NCBI GenBank assembly: GCA_025450555.1
Contig: JANWHF010000150.1
Location: forward strand, 1 to 6,409
Length of the DNA stretch: 6,409 bases
Source: Tepidisphaeraceae bacterium
GTDB taxonomy: Bacteria; Planctomycetota; Phycisphaerae; Tepidisphaerales; Tepidisphaeraceae
Direction: 5' to 3'
Shown here: one piece after another, positions 1 through 5,741 of the stretch
Layout of the letters: each line of letters starts with the position of its first letter
Numbering within the stretch: the first letter of the stretch is position 1
Translations under genes and position numbers: made by a program
Notes under the pieces: model-generated
Database searches by the model: none
Seen by the model: only the letters and a program-made list of their open reading frames with translations
Told to the model about the DNA's origin: nothing

Positions 1-740
1 ATGATGCCGGCGATGGCAAGCCTCTTTCCGCCCCCTTCGACGCCGGTCTTGCTCACCTGGTTGTATCCGATGATCCCGAAGATGATCGCCAGGATAGGCG
101 GAATGACCAGACAGCCCGCGGGAATGCCGATGATCCCGAGCACGAGCGAGGCCACGCAGAATCCGTTGCTCGCGCCGCCCGATTCGACGGTGGTCCCTTC
201 CATCGTGAAAGGCATGCCGCAACCCTTGCAATTGTTGGCTGAGATCGGGCTCATCGCGTTGCAGCGCGGGCAGCGTATATTCTGCTTGCCATCGTCGCTT
301 CGGATGATTTGCGGCGCGCGATCCCCGGCGGCGGCATAAGCATGCACCGGATGAGGATCCTGTTTGATGATCTGCCGGGTCTTGGGATCGATCAGCCGCC
401 CATAGCGATCGCGGATGGGGATGGTGATGTTGTTGCCGCAGGTCGGGCACTGGCCTTCCTGACCGCCCATCGCTTCAGTGGCTTCCAGTCGCGAGGAGCA
501 GTATCCGCAGTTGAATCCGTAGCGCACGCCGCCGCGCTGAAGAGACGAGAAGGGCGTGCCGGTTCGTGGAAGCGCCTCGGTGCCGGCGAGTGCCCCAACG
601 CTGACTCTCAGCGCCTGCGCCGGCGCAGTAGTCGGCACGCGCATGGTCGTCAGGCAAGTAGGGCATCGAACGAGCTGGCCCCCCTGCGCATCCTCCGCAG
701 ACAGCCTGGTGCGGCAGACGTGACAATCAAAAACGATCAT
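1..740 (-). CDS. Three-zinc-ribbon membrane protein with DUF4190-like C-terminus (partial)
   Basis: An open frame runs from an ATG at 740 off the left edge (246 codons visible, no stop). Seen: zinc ribbon 1 with C6/C9 and C26/C29, ribbon 2 with C78/C81 and C98/C101, and ribbon 3 with C157/C160 and C171/C174. Ribbons 1 and 2 share the same 16-residue gap between Cys pairs and similar flanks (RLSAEDAQGG against RLEATEAMGG), so they look like an internal duplication joined by a Pro/Ala/Thr-rich linker. From about residue 195 a hydrophobic hairpin (ASLVLGIIGIP, then ILAIIFGIIGYNQ) and a GGKRLAIAGI turn match the DUF4190 pattern of two membrane helices. Inference: an inner-membrane protein with a cytoplasmic metal-binding N-terminus. 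The molecular role is unknown. Upstream AAGGG lies very close to the ATG, so the Shine-Dalgarno support is weak. The frame stays open upstream, but starting at MIVFDC places ribbon 1 at the N-terminus, as is usual for such proteins. Confidence 0.85.
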   Translation of the reverse strand, partial: MIVFDCHVCRTRLSAEDAQGGQLVRCPTCLTTMRVPTTAPAQALRVSVGALAGTEALPRTGTPFSSLQRGGVRYGFNCGYCSSRLEATEAMGGQEGQCPTCGNNITIPIRDRYGRLIDPKTRQIIKQDPHPVHAYAAAGDRAPQIIRSDDGKQNIRCPRCNAMSPISANNCKGCGMPFTMEGTTVESGGASNGFCVASLVLGIIGIPAGCLVIPPILAIIFGIIGYNQVSKTGVEGGGKRLAIAGI

Positions 741-753
741 ACCCTTGTCTACA

Positions 754-782
754 ATCCTACGCCTGCAAACCCGCTGCGCCAA
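754..782 (-). promoter_or_regulatory. Candidate sigma70-type promoter for the zinc-ribbon gene
   Basis: On the minus strand, TTGGCG (777-782) and TAGGAT (754-759) are separated by exactly 17 nt. Each hexamer matches the consensus at four of six positions. The -10 box lies only 13 nt before the ATG at 740, so the leader would be very short. This is a pattern match only, with no other support. Confidence 0.3.
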
Positions 783-827
783 CTTGCGCCAGGGCTGTAG
801 TGTTCCATTGTGGCGAGCGATCGGTTT

Positions 828-910
828 TATGTGGCACAGCCGCCCTCGGGTGTGATTCGAATCGAAGGCTCTTCGTCGCGAACCACAGCCGAGGGCGGCT
901 GTGCCACATA
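828..910. repeat. REP/BIME-like long palindrome upstream of ffh
   Basis: Two perfect 22-nt arms (828-849 and 889-910) are inverted around a 39-nt centre. The centre continues to pair: 851-854 with 884-887, 856-859 with 879-882, and a small hairpin CGAAG/CTTCG at 863-867 and 871-875. Each arm region is also a hairpin by itself: CACAGCCG (884-891) pairs with CGGCTGTG (896-903) around AGGG, and the left copy (835-854) is the same with one mismatch. Two short hairpin units in head-to-head orientation are the layout of REP doublets (BIMEs). It sits in the divergent gap between the zinc-ribbon gene and ffh, about 109 nt before the ffh start. Dispersed copy number cannot be judged from one window. 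Confidence 0.75.
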
Positions 911-1018
911 GCTGCCTATCCAACCCTCAAAGTCATTCATGCCAATGGATTTTTCCACACCTCATTTCTTAAACTTGATCAGTGCGGCATAATCCACGGC
1001 AGAGACTGAGAAATAAAC

Positions 1019-2488
1019 ATGCTCGATAATCTGACCCAAAAATTCGGCGACGTGTTCCGCAACCTTTCGGGGCGCGGGAAGATCAGTGAAGAGAACATCC
1101 GCGAATCGATGCGCGAGGTGCGCACGGCACTGCTCGAGGCGGACGTCAATTACCAGGTCGTCAAGGACTTCACCGACAAGGTCGTGGAAAAGGCGATCGG
1201 CCAGGAGGTGATCCGCAGCCTCAAGCCCGGCGACCTGATGGTGAAGATCGTTTACGACGGACTCGTCGAACTGATGGGGCCGGTCGATACGCGGATTTAT
1301 TTCGTCCAGCCGCCGCCGACGGTCATCATGATGTGCGGCCTGCAGGGCTCGGGCAAAACCACCACCTGCGGAAAGCTGGCCCAGTTTCTGGTTGGCCGCG
1401 GAAATCATCCGATGCTGGCGGCTGCTGACCTTCAGCGTCCTGCTGCCGTCGAGCAGCTCCGCACGCTCGGGCAGCAGGTGGGCGTGCCGGTCTATGCGGA
1501 TGACACCAAGATCGCTCCGCATGGGGAAGTTTCCAAAGGGGCGGCGGTTTCGGTTTGCCGGGCGGCAATTCAGCAGGCCAAGCAGACCGGCCGGGATGTG
1601 GTGATTCTCGATACCGCCGGGCGATTGCACATCGACGAAGAACTGATGGAAGAGCTGCGCGATATTAACACGCAGCTTAAGCCGCACCAGGTCTTTCTCG
1701 TGATCGATTCGATGAGCGGCCAGGATGCGGTCAATTCCGCCAAGGCATTCAATGAGAAGCTCGAGATCGACGGGCTGATTCTCACCAAATTCGATTCCGA
1801 CACCCGCGGCGGAGCGTTGCTTTCGGCAAAGGTCGTCACCGGCAAGCCGGTCAAGTTCCTGGGCACCTCCGAAAAGCTCGAAGGGCTCGAAGAATTCCGC
1901 CCCGAAGGCATGGCTCAGCGCATCCTCGGCATGGGCGACATCATCGGCCTGGTGACCGAGGCGATGCAGAAATTCGACGAGCAGGAAACCGCCCGCATGC
2001 AGGAAAAACTGCAGAAGGGCGAATTCACGCTCGAAGATTTCATGGGGCAGATGAAGCAGGTCAATCGCCTCGGACCGATGAGCAAAGTGATGGGCATGAT
2101 CCCCGGGATGAGCCAGCTCACCCAGCAACTGAACATGGGCGACGGCGACATGGAAAAACAGATGGACCGCATGCGGGCCATCTACGATTCGATGAACCGC
2201 AAGGAACGCCACAAGCCTGATATTCTCGATGGCCCGCGACGGCGTCGCATCGCCCGCGGTGCCGGCGTGCAGGTGACGGATGTCAGCAATTTCATGAAGC
2301 AGTTCCAGATGAGCCGCGACATGATGCGTGCCGTCGGCGGCATGGGCATGATGGGAAAACTCAAGCTCATGAAAAGCTTCATGAGCGGAGACATGGCCAA
2401 TCTCGCCATGCCCGGCGCGCCGCTGCTTCGGATGAAAAAGTCGGGTCACATGGAGAAGAAGGACAGAAACAAAAAGAAACGGCGCTAA
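1019..2488 (+). CDS. ffh: Signal recognition particle protein Ffh (SRP54 GTPase)
   Basis: Ffh binds signal peptides or transmembrane segments emerging from the ribosome, binds 4.5S/SRP RNA, and delivers the complex to FtsY at the inner membrane using GTP. The 489-residue product is full length. Seen: N domain about 1-95; P-loop GLQGSGKT (107-114); DLQRPAA (137-143); DTAGR (198-202); TKFDSDTRGG (256-265); closing loop GTSEKLEGLEEF (282-293). The methionine-rich M domain (about 325-450) carries MGMIPGM (358-364) and the RNA-binding RRRRIARGAG (407-416), followed by a basic tail. Variants from the usual pattern are TKFDSD for TKxDGD, LEEF for LEPF, and GAG for GSG; all catalytic elements remain. 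The ATG at 1019 gives the standard N-terminus, but the leader shows no strong Shine-Dalgarno. It appears monocistronic, flanked by the palindrome at 828-910 and the terminator at 2607-2661, without the rpsP-type neighbours common in other bacteria. Confidence 0.98.
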   Translation: MLDNLTQKFGDVFRNLSGRGKISEENIRESMREVRTALLEADVNYQVVKDFTDKVVEKAIGQEVIRSLKPGDLMVKIVYDGLVELMGPVDTRIYFVQPPPTVIMMCGLQGSGKTTTCGKLAQFLVGRGNHPMLAAADLQRPAAVEQLRTLGQQVGVPVYADDTKIAPHGEVSKGAAVSVCRAAIQQAKQTGRDVVILDTAGRLHIDEELMEELRDINTQLKPHQVFLVIDSMSGQDAVNSAKAFNEKLEIDGLILTKFDSDTRGGALLSAKVVTGKPVKFLGTSEKLEGLEEFRPEGMAQRILGMGDIIGLVTEAMQKFDEQETARMQEKLQKGEFTLEDFMGQMKQVNRLGPMSKVMGMIPGMSQLTQQLNMGDGDMEKQMDRMRAIYDSMNRKERHKPDILDGPRRRRIARGAGVQVTDVSNFMKQFQMSRDMMRAVGGMGMMGKLKLMKSFMSGDMANLAMPGAPLLRMKKSGHMEKKDRNKKKRR

Positions 2489-2508
2489 ATGGAAAGTGGC
2501 GCGGTGAA

Positions 2509-2602
2509 CACTTTAGCGGGCGGCCTTGGCCCCCGTTGACCACTCTGCAAATCGAATCAAAAGGCGCGCACAACGGCCTGCAAGCACGCCCGCTAAACAG
2601 TG
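2509..2602. repeat. Long inverted repeat downstream of ffh
   Basis: TTTAGCGGGCG (2512-2522) pairs perfectly with 2587-2597, and CAC (2509-2511) pairs with GTG (2600-2602) past a 2-nt bulge. The 64-nt interior offers another pair, CCGTTG (2533-2538) with CAACGG (2571-2576). The left half can instead fold locally as a GC-rich hairpin (2517-2524 with 2529-2535) around CTTG. It lies 20 nt after the ffh stop and just before the terminator stem, so it would be the 3' UTR of ffh mRNA. It may be a second dispersed REP-like element or a structured 3' UTR; no known RNA family is recognised. Confidence 0.5.
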
Positions 2603-2606
2603 CATT

Positions 2607-2661
2607 AAAAAACCGTGGCCCGGCGGCGATTTCATCATCGCCGCCGGGCCACGGTTTTTTT
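2607..2661. terminator. Bidirectional intrinsic terminator between ffh and sodC
   Basis: A perfect 24-bp stem pairs 2607-2630 with 2637-2660 around the 6-nt loop TTCATC. The core is 18 bp and very GC-rich (CCGTGGCCCGGCGGCGAT). Six A precede it on the plus strand and seven T follow it (2655-2661), so both strands end in a U tract. It sits between two convergent stops, 118 nt after ffh and 24 nt after sodC, and should end both transcripts. Confidence 0.93.
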
Positions 2662-2684
2662 GTGAAACCACTTGCCGATTCGAC

Positions 2685-3269
2685 TCAATCGTGATGTTCC
2701 GCCGATCCCGTTTCGATAACTCCACCCGCAACCCGCTTGCCGGCATCTCCCGCGGGCTGGCTCTTCAGATCATCGGCCTTTTCGTGAATGATCACTGAAT
2801 GGCCTACAACGGGATTATGTCCATTGACGCTGATGCCCTTGATGACCTTGTCGTACATGGCGTGGCCTTCTTCGTTGGCTTCGATGTTGCCAAGGTCACC
2901 GGCATGGTGCTCGGCTTCGCCGGGCGCGCCATGTTTGTGATGATCGGGGTTCCAGTGGCCACCGGCGCTGGCCAGATCTGGAGCGCTCAGATCCGGCTTT
3001 TCATGAATATGAAAACCGTGCTTCCCGGGGCTCAGGCCCATGATGTGTGCCGTCACGTGGACGCCGTCGCCTTCCTGCGTGAAGGTGACGGTGCCGTGGA
3101 TTTTGGCTTTGTCGTTGCCGGCGCCCTGGATGATCGCATGGGCGGCCGGCGCATCGGCCAGCCTACGCGGCGCAGGCGCGGCATATGACTTGACCGTTGA
3201 AAACGTGCATACGCCAAGGCCCGCGGCCAATAACGCCGCGGCGGCGAAGGTGAAAATTCGACGCGTCAT
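2685..3269 (-). CDS. sodC: Exported Cu/Zn superoxide dismutase lacking the conserved disulfide cysteines
   Basis: SodC converts superoxide to hydrogen peroxide and oxygen outside the cytoplasm. The 194-residue precursor has a signal peptide: basic MTRR, a hydrophobic Ala/Leu stretch, and likely cleavage after SYA near residue 30. Metal ligands by alignment to the family pattern: copper H87 and H89 (HGFHIHE), bridging H105 (GGHWNP), zinc H113, H122 and D125 (HHAGD), and copper H162 (IIHEKADD). The active-site arginine is R179 (GDAGKRVAGG). Odd: the usual GDCSAPD reads PDLSAPD, and the usual RLACGVIG reads RVAGGVIE. Both disulfide cysteines are therefore absent, and the mature protein has no Cys at all; C21 is the only one and is in the signal peptide. 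The C-terminus is His/acid rich (SAEHHD). The ATG at 3269 has a strong Shine-Dalgarno GGAGGA (3276-3281). An inverted repeat CCGGCG/CGCCGG (3307-3312, 3325-3330) may lie in its leader. The gene stands alone and ends at the shared terminator. Confidence 0.95.
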   Translation of the reverse strand: MTRRIFTFAAAALLAAGLGVCTFSTVKSYAAPAPRRLADAPAAHAIIQGAGNDKAKIHGTVTFTQEGDGVHVTAHIMGLSPGKHGFHIHEKPDLSAPDLASAGGHWNPDHHKHGAPGEAEHHAGDLGNIEANEEGHAMYDKVIKGISVNGHNPVVGHSVIIHEKADDLKSQPAGDAGKRVAGGVIETGSAEHHD

Positions 3270-3516
3270 AACTTGTCCTCCGAAAGTCGGTGTGAACTTT
3301 TAGGACCCGGCGCATCCCCACGCCCGCCGGCACACGCAAAATCTTATTCCACAAGCTTCTGCAAACGCAACGGATGATCTATCGCGCCCAAAGAGATAAA
3401 CCGCACCGGTCTCATAGCCGATATGGATGCTAAAGCCCGCCGATCGATGGCGTTTCGATGGGCCGGTCATTGTTTTTGCGCAAGGGATAGATTCCTTGCC
3501 TGTAACGGAGCCGCCA
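3270..3516. other. Divergent intergenic region, sodC / PEP-CTERM gene
   Basis: This 247-nt gap must hold the promoters of both exported-protein genes. Apart from the sodC Shine-Dalgarno (3276-3281), the small GC-rich inverted repeat at 3307-3330 and the downstream gene's Shine-Dalgarno (3507-3510), I see no convincing -35/-10 pair, operator or small gene. Confidence 0.6.
3507..3510 (+). promoter_or_regulatory. Shine-Dalgarno that fixes the PEP-CTERM gene start
   Basis: GGAG lies six bases before the ATG at 3517. The longer in-frame ATG at 3427 has no comparable site and would put 30 non-hydrophobic residues before an evident signal peptide, so 3517 is the better start. Confidence 0.75.
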
Positions 3517-4164
3517 ATGAAGTTCGGCATGGCTGTCTCGACGGTATTGATTACGTCTGCTGCATTCGCGCAATACAGCGCCGCGTCAATGGCGACGTTC
3601 GAGAACTTCCCCGAGACGAGTGCCATGAAGGCCCCGTTTGTCGATCCAACCACTTCAATTACCTTTTCCAACCCGCAGAATAGCGCTGGTTATTTCGGAA
3701 TCGACTTCGGCGCCGCGACGGCCAATGTGCCGGACCTTCCGGGCCATATCCTTACGGGTAATGGCGTCGCCTTGGGAAACCAGTTCGGCCTTGGGCAGAA
3801 TTTTGGATTTGATGCGGCGCTGTCATCCGCCGCCAGCAACGTGCAACTCGATTTAGTCTATCTCAACGTCAACACCAGTGCCGGCACGATCACGCTGACC
3901 AGCTTCGATTCCACCGGGAAGCAGGTTTCAACCAGTACCGTCACGCCTACGCGCACGACCGGCGCCGGCTACCTGCAGGCAACTCTTGCCGTGCCCACCG
4001 CAGGCAGAGCCATTTCCAGTTTCAGCGTCCGCTCGATTAATCTTGCGACCGGCTTCGACAACGTCGCTATCACGGCGGCACCGACACCCGAGCCATCAAC
4101 GATGGGACTCGCGGCAGTCGCCTCGCTCGGCCTGCTGCTTCGCCGACGTCGCGTCAATTCCTGA
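3517..4164 (+). CDS. PEP-CTERM sorted exoprotein, 215 aa, function unknown
   Basis: A small secreted protein carrying the C-terminal exosortase sorting signal. Seen: signal peptide MKFGMAVSTVLITSAAFA, likely cut after AFA (residue 18); a Ser/Thr/Gly/Asn-rich middle with beta-strand-like alternation (for example LDLVYLNVNTSAGTITLTSF, 111-130) and an FDNVAI strand at 180-185; then PEPST (191-195), a hydrophobic segment (about 196-208), and RRRR with a short tail. Known for the family: PEP-CTERM proteins are exported by Sec, held by the tail, then processed by an exosortase and often linked to exopolysaccharide or surface structures. No exosortase lies in this window, so the processing enzyme must be elsewhere. 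The middle resembles the beta-sandwich type seen in many such proteins, but I recognise no specific domain. The gene is divergent from sodC and convergent with the J-like gene, whose stop lies only 12 nt away. Confidence 0.9.
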   Translation: MKFGMAVSTVLITSAAFAQYSAASMATFENFPETSAMKAPFVDPTTSITFSNPQNSAGYFGIDFGAATANVPDLPGHILTGNGVALGNQFGLGQNFGFDAALSSAASNVQLDLVYLNVNTSAGTITLTSFDSTGKQVSTSTVTPTRTTGAGYLQATLAVPTAGRAISSFSVRSINLATGFDNVAITAAPTPEPSTMGLAAVASLGLLLRRRRVNS

Positions 4165-4176
4165 AAAATCGATCGA

Positions 4177-4647
4177 TTACTGCTGTGGTGCTTGCAGCGA
4201 CAGGAGATTGTGCGAGCTGAGAAAGATCAGCAGCAGAATCAGCGCAAGGGCAATTATTCCCCCGATAATTGCAGCTTTGATTTCTGGGTTGCGACTCCGA
4301 CGGTGGCGATGCCGCCTGCGTCGAGATTTGGCCGGTGCAAAGGCCTGCTTGACCATGATGTCGTCAAAACGGGGTGATCCGACGGCGGGTGTTTCCGTAT
4401 ACGTGAAATCGGCCATGTCACCTCGTGCCCAGAAGGGGGCCAGATACAGGCCCAGGTGCGAGCGCATGCGCCCGATCGTCGCCAGCACCTGGCGATCGCG
4501 ATCGTAGATGGCGCGGCGGCGCTCATCCAGCAGAATCGATGCGCCGCGATTGCGAAATGACACATCTTTGACGCCCATCAGGGCGGCTCGAAGCTCTTTT
4601 CGCGAAGCGGTGGGTTCGACCTCCAGCACTTGGTAGAAATCGCGCAT
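4177..4647 (-). CDS. J-like protein without HPD motif, C-terminal membrane anchor
   Basis: A 156-residue protein. Residues 2-22 (DFYQVLEVEPTASRKELRAA) match helix I and the start of helix II of a J domain, and 38-51 (ILLDERRRAIYDRD) match its last helix. The section that normally holds HPD and most of helix III is missing or replaced by about 15 residues (MGVKDVSFRNRGASI). A conserved-looking middle follows (TIGRMRSHLGLYLAPFWARGD, about 57-77), then a very basic stretch (SRRRRHRHRRSRN, 108-120) and one transmembrane helix (about 125-144) near the C-terminus. The basic run before the helix suggests the N-terminal part is cytoplasmic. Without HPD it should not stimulate DnaK ATPase in the usual way; a scaffold or regulatory role is inference. 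The ATG at 4647 has a strong Shine-Dalgarno GGAGGA (4651-4656). It follows the TerB-J gene by 48 nt on the same strand, so the two probably share a transcript. Confidence 0.85.
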   Translation of the reverse strand: MRDFYQVLEVEPTASRKELRAALMGVKDVSFRNRGASILLDERRRAIYDRDRQVLATIGRMRSHLGLYLAPFWARGDMADFTYTETPAVGSPRFDDIMVKQAFAPAKSRRRRHRHRRSRNPEIKAAIIGGIIALALILLLIFLSSHNLLSLQAPQQ

Positions 4648-4695
4648 CAGTCCTCCGACACTAAGACATCAAGCCGTGTTAAAGCCTGCGATGTC

Positions 4696-5562
4696 CTACG
4701 CGCCGACCTTCTGACCAGCCTCTTCACGCGCGGCCGATCCGCGCCAGCGCCAGCGAGCCACCGGAGGCGGCGGGCTCGCTGACGCTTGGGCCGTCGATGG
4801 TATCGAGATCAGTAGATCGTGCGCCTGGCGCAGGCGCTCAAACGCGGCAGTGGCCGTCACGATCGCGGCGCGACCGAGTTTCGCGAAGCGATCGGGATGG
4901 CGCTTCCGCGCCAGCCGACGATAGCTCGAGCGGATCGTCTCTGGCGTCGCGCCCTCTTCAAGTCCAAGCACTTCCAGGGCTTCGGCTCGATCCATTTCGG
5001 CTGGTTTCGCATCCGATAGGCCTTTTGTCGGGCTGCCGATGCGCCACTGATCGGCTGGTGGCGTCGCCTGTCGCCCCTGCTCGCGCGCCTTCCACCACCC
5101 GATTGAGCTGGGATCGCCGGCCTGAGGGAAAGGCCGGCCAGCCGTCCTTTCAAAGAGTCGATTGAACGCCCGCGGCGAAATATCCAGCAGATCGGCCAGG
5201 AATTGCAGAACGTAATTCTCGCTGACGCTCAGCCGGCCATCGAGTACCGCCATCGTGATCGCAAGCTGCGCCAGCAGCTTCTTGGAGCTCCGGCTGGCAT
5301 GGCTGCGCAGATATCGGCAGGCAACCTCCAACTGTTCCGGCTGTCCGCTCTTTGCGACGTCCAACGCCGCAGCCATTTCGCGTTCGGTGCCTTCGTAACC
5401 CTCGGCCGTATTTCGCAGCAGCTCCTGTTCGCGCGGGCTCAACTTCCCATCGCAACAGGCGACCCATGCCACAATCGTCAGCACGCAAAGGGCCTGGCGA
5501 TGTTCCGAGCCGCGAAACAGCTCGCGAAAACCGGGTTCGGTGGTGGTCGCTTCGTACAGCAT
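4696..5562 (-). CDS. TerB-domain plus J-domain protein (DjlA-like architecture, soluble)
   Basis: A 288-residue protein from the ATG at 5562. Residues about 22-140 form an all-helical TerB-like domain with two related acidic loops, CCDGKLSPREQELL (36-49) and LDGRLSVSE (107-115), the usual TerB/DjlA N-terminal pattern. A Trp/Pro/Gly-containing linker follows (about 141-190), then a J domain (about 192-255) with GLEEGATPETIRSSYRRLAR and an intact HPD at 222-224. The tail is Pro/Trp/Arg rich. Family knowledge: DjlA combines TerB and J domains and stimulates DnaK through HPD, but DjlA has an N-terminal membrane helix that is absent here. The next gene in the operon carries a membrane anchor and a broken J-like domain, so the two may act as a pair (inference). 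An in-frame TTG at 5604 would add 14 residues; neither start has a clear Shine-Dalgarno, and ATG is preferred. Confidence 0.88.
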   Translation of the reverse strand: MLYEATTTEPGFRELFRGSEHRQALCVLTIVAWVACCDGKLSPREQELLRNTAEGYEGTEREMAAALDVAKSGQPEQLEVACRYLRSHASRSSKKLLAQLAITMAVLDGRLSVSENYVLQFLADLLDISPRAFNRLFERTAGRPFPQAGDPSSIGWWKAREQGRQATPPADQWRIGSPTKGLSDAKPAEMDRAEALEVLGLEEGATPETIRSSYRRLARKRHPDRFAKLGRAAIVTATAAFERLRQAHDLLISIPSTAQASASPPPPVARWRWRGSAAREEAGQKVGA

Positions 5563-5655
5563 GTCAATGAGTCTGACGTGAGTGGTTAAACGTGGGAACC
5601 ACAAAAACCGGATTTATGAGAAACCTTTTTAATTGCCGCCGGCGCGTGTAAAACC

Positions 5656-5689
5656 GCATACGGCCGCTGTTCCAGCAGGCGGCCGGTGC
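5656..5689. repeat. Imperfect hairpin in the TerB-J / PhyH divergent region
   Basis: CGGCCGCTG (5661-5669) pairs with CAG-G-CGGCCG (5676-5685, one bulged G) around a 6-nt loop, and GCA (5656-5658) pairs with TGC (5687-5689). The structure lies directly before the A/T-rich TTATAA (5691-5696), and a second small hairpin GTCTG/CAGAC (5697-5701, 5706-5710) follows. If TTATAA is the -10 box of the dioxygenase gene, the hairpin overlaps the -35 area and could be an operator; no good -35 sequence is visible. Confidence 0.4.
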
Positions 5690-5732
5690 ATTATAAGTCT
5701 GCCGCCAGACATTTGTTGCGAGAATCATCGCC

Positions 5733-5736
5733 GAGG
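5733..5736 (+). promoter_or_regulatory. Shine-Dalgarno supporting a TTG start of the PhyH gene
   Basis: GAGG stands five bases before TTG at 5742. The same frame is closed by a TAA about 55 nt upstream and contains no ATG or GTG before the conserved N-terminal GYAVVEQF, so TTG with this site is the best start. Confidence 0.7.
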
Positions 5737-5741
5737 ATAGC

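Noticed and set aside
1..339. Plus-strand frame at the left edge, and the shorter minus frames at 392-598 and 475-726
   Set aside because: They overlap the zinc-ribbon gene in other frames; only the frame starting at 740 has regularly spaced Cys pairs and a membrane segment.
800..1009. A 69-codon plus-strand frame
   Set aside because: It runs through the palindrome at 828-910, and its product has no recognisable feature.
962..2449. A 495-codon open frame on the minus strand, fully antisense to ffh
   Set aside because: Its His/Leu/Ala-rich composition is the mirror of Met- and Asp-rich ffh codons. It shows no domain, and the plus strand is certainly coding.
2489..2606. Possible SRP RNA (ffs) next to ffh
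   Set aside because: The conserved SRP domain IV core (GGUCAGG and GGAAGCAGC type motifs) is absent, and the stem pattern does not fit.
3198..3221. Lipobox around C21 of the SodC signal peptide (LGVC)
   Set aside because: Val before the Cys is atypical, and a good signal peptidase I site (SYA) follows, so a lipoprotein is less likely.
3427..3516. N-terminal extension of the PEP-CTERM protein
   Set aside because: It would bury the signal peptide 30 residues inside; the ATG at 3517 has a proper Shine-Dalgarno.
4167..4178. 12-bp palindrome AATCGATCGATT between the convergent PEP-CTERM and J-like genes
   Set aside because: It is too short, without loop or U tract, to be an intrinsic terminator; it may be chance.
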